A stretch of DNA of 64,000 bases from Mansonella perstans (taxonomy: Eukaryota; Nematoda; Chromadorea; Rhabditida; Onchocercidae). The position numbers and the translations under genes are program-made. The stretch lies in contig JBAMDO010000088.1 of the NCBI GenBank assembly GCA_037074765.1, forward strand, positions 62,001-126,000, in the 5' to 3' direction. This document shows, piece by piece, positions 61,248-64,000 of this stretch. Positions within the stretch are counted from its first letter, which is position 1. Each line of letters begins with the position of its first letter. A model generated the notes under the pieces. It had not been told where the DNA came from. It saw only the letters and a list, made by a program, of their open reading frames with translations, and ran no database searches.

Positions 61248-63898
61248 ATGGTTCTGTTTAGTAAGGTCTGGCATCATAACTCTTCTTAAATGATAAATTT
61301 ATTAAAGAAATATTAGAGGAAGCTTCTGTCTGAAACTATTTCCCTCAACTCAAATCATTTTGTGTAAAACCAGGAAATCAACTTGTAGGGTGACTTTTTA
61401 TGGCTTGAATCAGTTGCAAAAAGTCGGCTTATTTGCCCAATCGGGGCACGAGTTCTAGAAGTTAAGGATGACAAATTCAGAGTGATCGATGATTTTGCCC
61501 AGGTAATTTTTTCCTCTCCTGTCTCTATCAACAGAATTACTGCTGTCTTAGTGCTGCAAGCAATCATCAAAGTAGTTGATGAATGTCTGTTCCTGTTTCA
61601 TGAATGTCTCTTTCATGTCGTCCAGTAAGAAAAAAATTGATAAGTATCTTCTGCTGTCGTTGTATGGTTGAAACTGAAATATTTAGAAATTTCTATCCAG
61701 AGCCCATGGCAAGGTCATTCTGAACTGTTCAGTTACTCTCCTACGTATATTTCCAGGAACAGTGGCTACCAACGGACCATCCTTATCGTATGATGCATGC
61801 AACTTCAGTGCAAGGTGTTGAAGACATGATCAGCCTGGGCGATTTGCATGAAGCTGCGCTGCTTCGAAACCTATTCGTGCGCTATAACAACAAGCTCATC
61901 TATGTATGTTTATATTATTTTAGAATACGAAATTAGGTAACAATGAAATTAGATAATGACGAAAATAAGGAATAGATCTAATCTTGGCATTACTTTCGGA
62001 CATAGTTGAGCAAAAGCTATCCTCTTTTCTTTCCTCCTCGAACAGAATTATTTGATGCCCTGGCTCTTTCAATCTAGCGATAGAGCAATGTGAAAATTAT
62101 CACTCAATAAGACAAATAAGTAAAGATGCTACTAGTTTGGTAGTTTGGTAGACGGTAGTGGTCCACTTCATTCTCTGTCACTTCCTCCTTGTCTTGTTCT
62201 CCCATTATGAAGTTGTTCATTACTTTTGAATTCGAGGTCACTGACCGTCAGAAGGAGTGGGACCCTCGACCCGAAATAGCTAGTAGGCTATATAAATGAA
62301 AATAATGATTTACTTCCATTATTTTTACAGAAGAAAGTCGTCAATTTTTTTCAATTATGATGGTGAGAACAATTATGAAAGAAAACCTTCAATGTCGCTA
62401 ATAAGGATCAGGACAAAAAACTTTATCGACGATTAAAACATTTCTACTGACTCTTGGATTTAGAGACCAAACAATGAGTTTTGGAGATCCAAATCCGAAG
62501 AGCTATTAGGTAGCACACATATCCGGAGTAGTTACTGGAGTTCAAATAACCGGAGCAGTAACTCCTTATATTAGCAGTTGTAAATGACTCCTCCTACTGT
62601 CTTTTTCATTTTTACTTCGTTTTGTTTTTTCTTACTCGGCTGTCTTTATGTATACCTATTTAAAAATACTTAATAGACTACTAGATCTTAACAAGAGTCT
62701 TAGACATTGAGTCCAAAGATCTGATAGATTGTTCATAGCGGGCGTTTAGTTGTAACAGAAAACCTCAAGAAAGAATGTTATAGAAGAATTATGGAAAAAC
62801 AAAAATTTAAGAATTGGTAAATGATAAGAAATGTCAGTTACGTCAAGAATTTGCCGTAAATACGAGTCATTTATTTTGGCAGCAGTAGATCGAATTGGAA
62901 AAATGCACATCGGAAACATTTCCGACAAAAATGAAGAATAAGGATTGGAAAAGCTGAAAAGACAAAGAAAAATGGAAATAAAAATATTTTAGTTAACAGA
63001 ATTCAAATTAGCACGAAACATGGAATATCACTGCATTTAAGAATATGTTCAAATTAGAATGGTAATGCAAAATAGATGACCGCGAATAGTTGTTTCAGTG
63101 AAGCAGGTGTATTATTTGTTCTACACCAAAAGATCAGGAAAGCAAGGTTATGCTCAAGAATCTGCAGTGCAGACTGCTGAATATTGAGATCTACGATCGT
63201 AAAAACGACCCCATGCTTAAATTGATAAATATTTCGGAAATTATGCCGTTGTTTGGAAGGATATTTCGAAGTTTAAAGTTTATTTGCAATAATGGAGTTC
63301 ACACATTCAGAGGCTGATTTTACAGACGTATGTTGGTTCCGTGCTAATAGTAGTGAATCCAAACATGCATTTGCCCATTTATTCAATGGAACAAATTCGG
63401 TTATACCGCAATCGCCGAATAGGTGAACTACCACCCCATATCTTCGCAATTGCTAACTCTGCCTATTGCAATATGAAATCAAATAAACGGAATCAGTGTA
63501 TTTGTATTAGGTTAGTTGAGGCTAAGCCTTATCTCTGTTTATATTTAGATTAAAGTTCTTAATCAGACCTTGAATCCATAATAAAGGTTAAATTCTAGTA
63601 AAAATTAAGGAGATTTCATTGCCAGCTTGATTATCTGCGTTATAAGTTCTTCAAGTCTGCGCTATTTTCCTGAATTTCTGACGATGCCAACCGAATGATA
63701 GTTATGCCTTGCGCTCAAGGCTTAAAATAAAATTTTGAAACCAAAATTTATTGTTATTTATTACCATTTATTTCAGTGGTCAATCAGGTTCAGGCAAAAC
63801 AGAATCCGCTAAGCTGGTTCTTCAATTTCTGGCAATCACATCTGGTCAACATTCCTGGATTGAACAGCAAGTTTTAGAAGCAAATCCAATCATGGAAG
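61248..63898 (+). CDS. hum-6: Class VII unconventional myosin, 5' part
   Basis: This is the start of an actin-based motor of the myosin VII class (MYO7A; hum-6 in C. elegans). Exons in the window: join(61248..61265, 61389..61502, 61757..61903, 63326..63510, 63777..63898), all in phase, 195 complete codons. The gene continues past the right edge with phase 1. MVLFSKGDFLWLE is followed by the N-terminal SH3-like segment ([21 protein letters not shown]). The motor head follows: [35 protein letters not shown], then the P-loop region and [17 protein letters not shown], a class VII hallmark. The P-loop reads GQSGSGKT (residues 156-163) instead of the usual GESGAGKT, and NPN replaces NPY/NPF at residues 104-106. 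The 6-codon first exon was chosen because it matches the class VII start and has a usable GT donor. Confidence 0.85.
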
Positions 63899-64000
63899 GT
63901 CTTTTTCACAGTTTTCAAAGATAAATTAGTCATTTCATCCATATCAGCTATTTATCATATGAACTATTCTTCAAAAGTTCAAAAGGCACTTTCTGTAAGA
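63899..64000 (+). other. Myosin intron cut by the window edge
   Basis: The donor GTCTTT at 63899 opens an intron. No acceptor followed by the expected next motor segment (family FGNAKT) is seen before position 64000. Confidence 0.5.

Noticed and set aside
63104..63180. Extra myosin exon ([15 protein letters not shown]).
   Set aside because: The conserved motor sequence passes directly from exon 61757-61903 (KLIY) to 63326-63510 (TYVGS), leaving no room for it.

Overview
This window is nuclear DNA from a nematode, most likely a filarial (onchocercid) worm. It is AT-rich. The genes are broken into many short exons with tight TTTCAG-type acceptors. Several start codons sit a few bases after an acceptor-like site, as expected for spliced-leader (SL) trans-splicing. 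Protein matches are closest to the nematode/metazoan families I know. Every exon chain was read by eye from splice signals, reading phase and family resemblance; no search was run.

Layout. 1-3.9 kb: no intact gene, but repeat remnants, a decayed GC-richer reading frame and an SL1-like sequence. 3.96-7.6 kb (-): mu subunit of the AP-3 adaptor. 9.8-13.0 kb (-): NAF1, an H/ACA snoRNP assembly factor. 14.2-15.7 kb (+): a FAM8A1-like RDD-domain membrane protein. 16.3-17.0 kb (-): snapin, with 17.6-25.0 kb (-) RPN1/PSMD2 of the 26S proteasome just upstream on the same strand, possibly as one operon. 26.4-35.8 kb (+): an unusually long hnRNP U-like protein (SAP + SPRY + P-loop kinase-like). 35.8-46.6 kb: gene-poor, holding LTR-retroelement-like remnants, decayed copies of parts of the hnRNP U gene and a block of simple repeats. 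46.6-59.4 kb (+): a complete Niemann-Pick C1 homologue in 25 exons. 61.2 kb to the end (+): the 5' part of a class VII unconventional myosin, cut off by the window edge.

Functionally these are mostly housekeeping genes: endolysosomal traffic (AP-3 mu, snapin, NPC1), proteasome, ribonucleoprotein assembly and nuclear RNA binding. AP-3 and snapin/BLOC-1 act in the same lysosome-related-organelle route and NPC1 is a lysosomal sterol transporter in other animals, but nothing here shows that they are co-regulated.

Most worth a second look: (1) three LTR-like repeats carry a motif close to the nematode SL1 leader right after AATAAA, one matching at 21 of 22 positions; (2) a decayed copy of the hnRNP U gene is fused across an exon-exon junction, so it looks retroposed, and lies head-to-head with a second copy; (3) an exon of the AP-3 mu gene is matched by an inverted copy in the intron just before it; (4) the myosin P-loop departs from the near-invariant consensus; (5) the NPC1 tail lacks the usual dileucine lysosomal signal.
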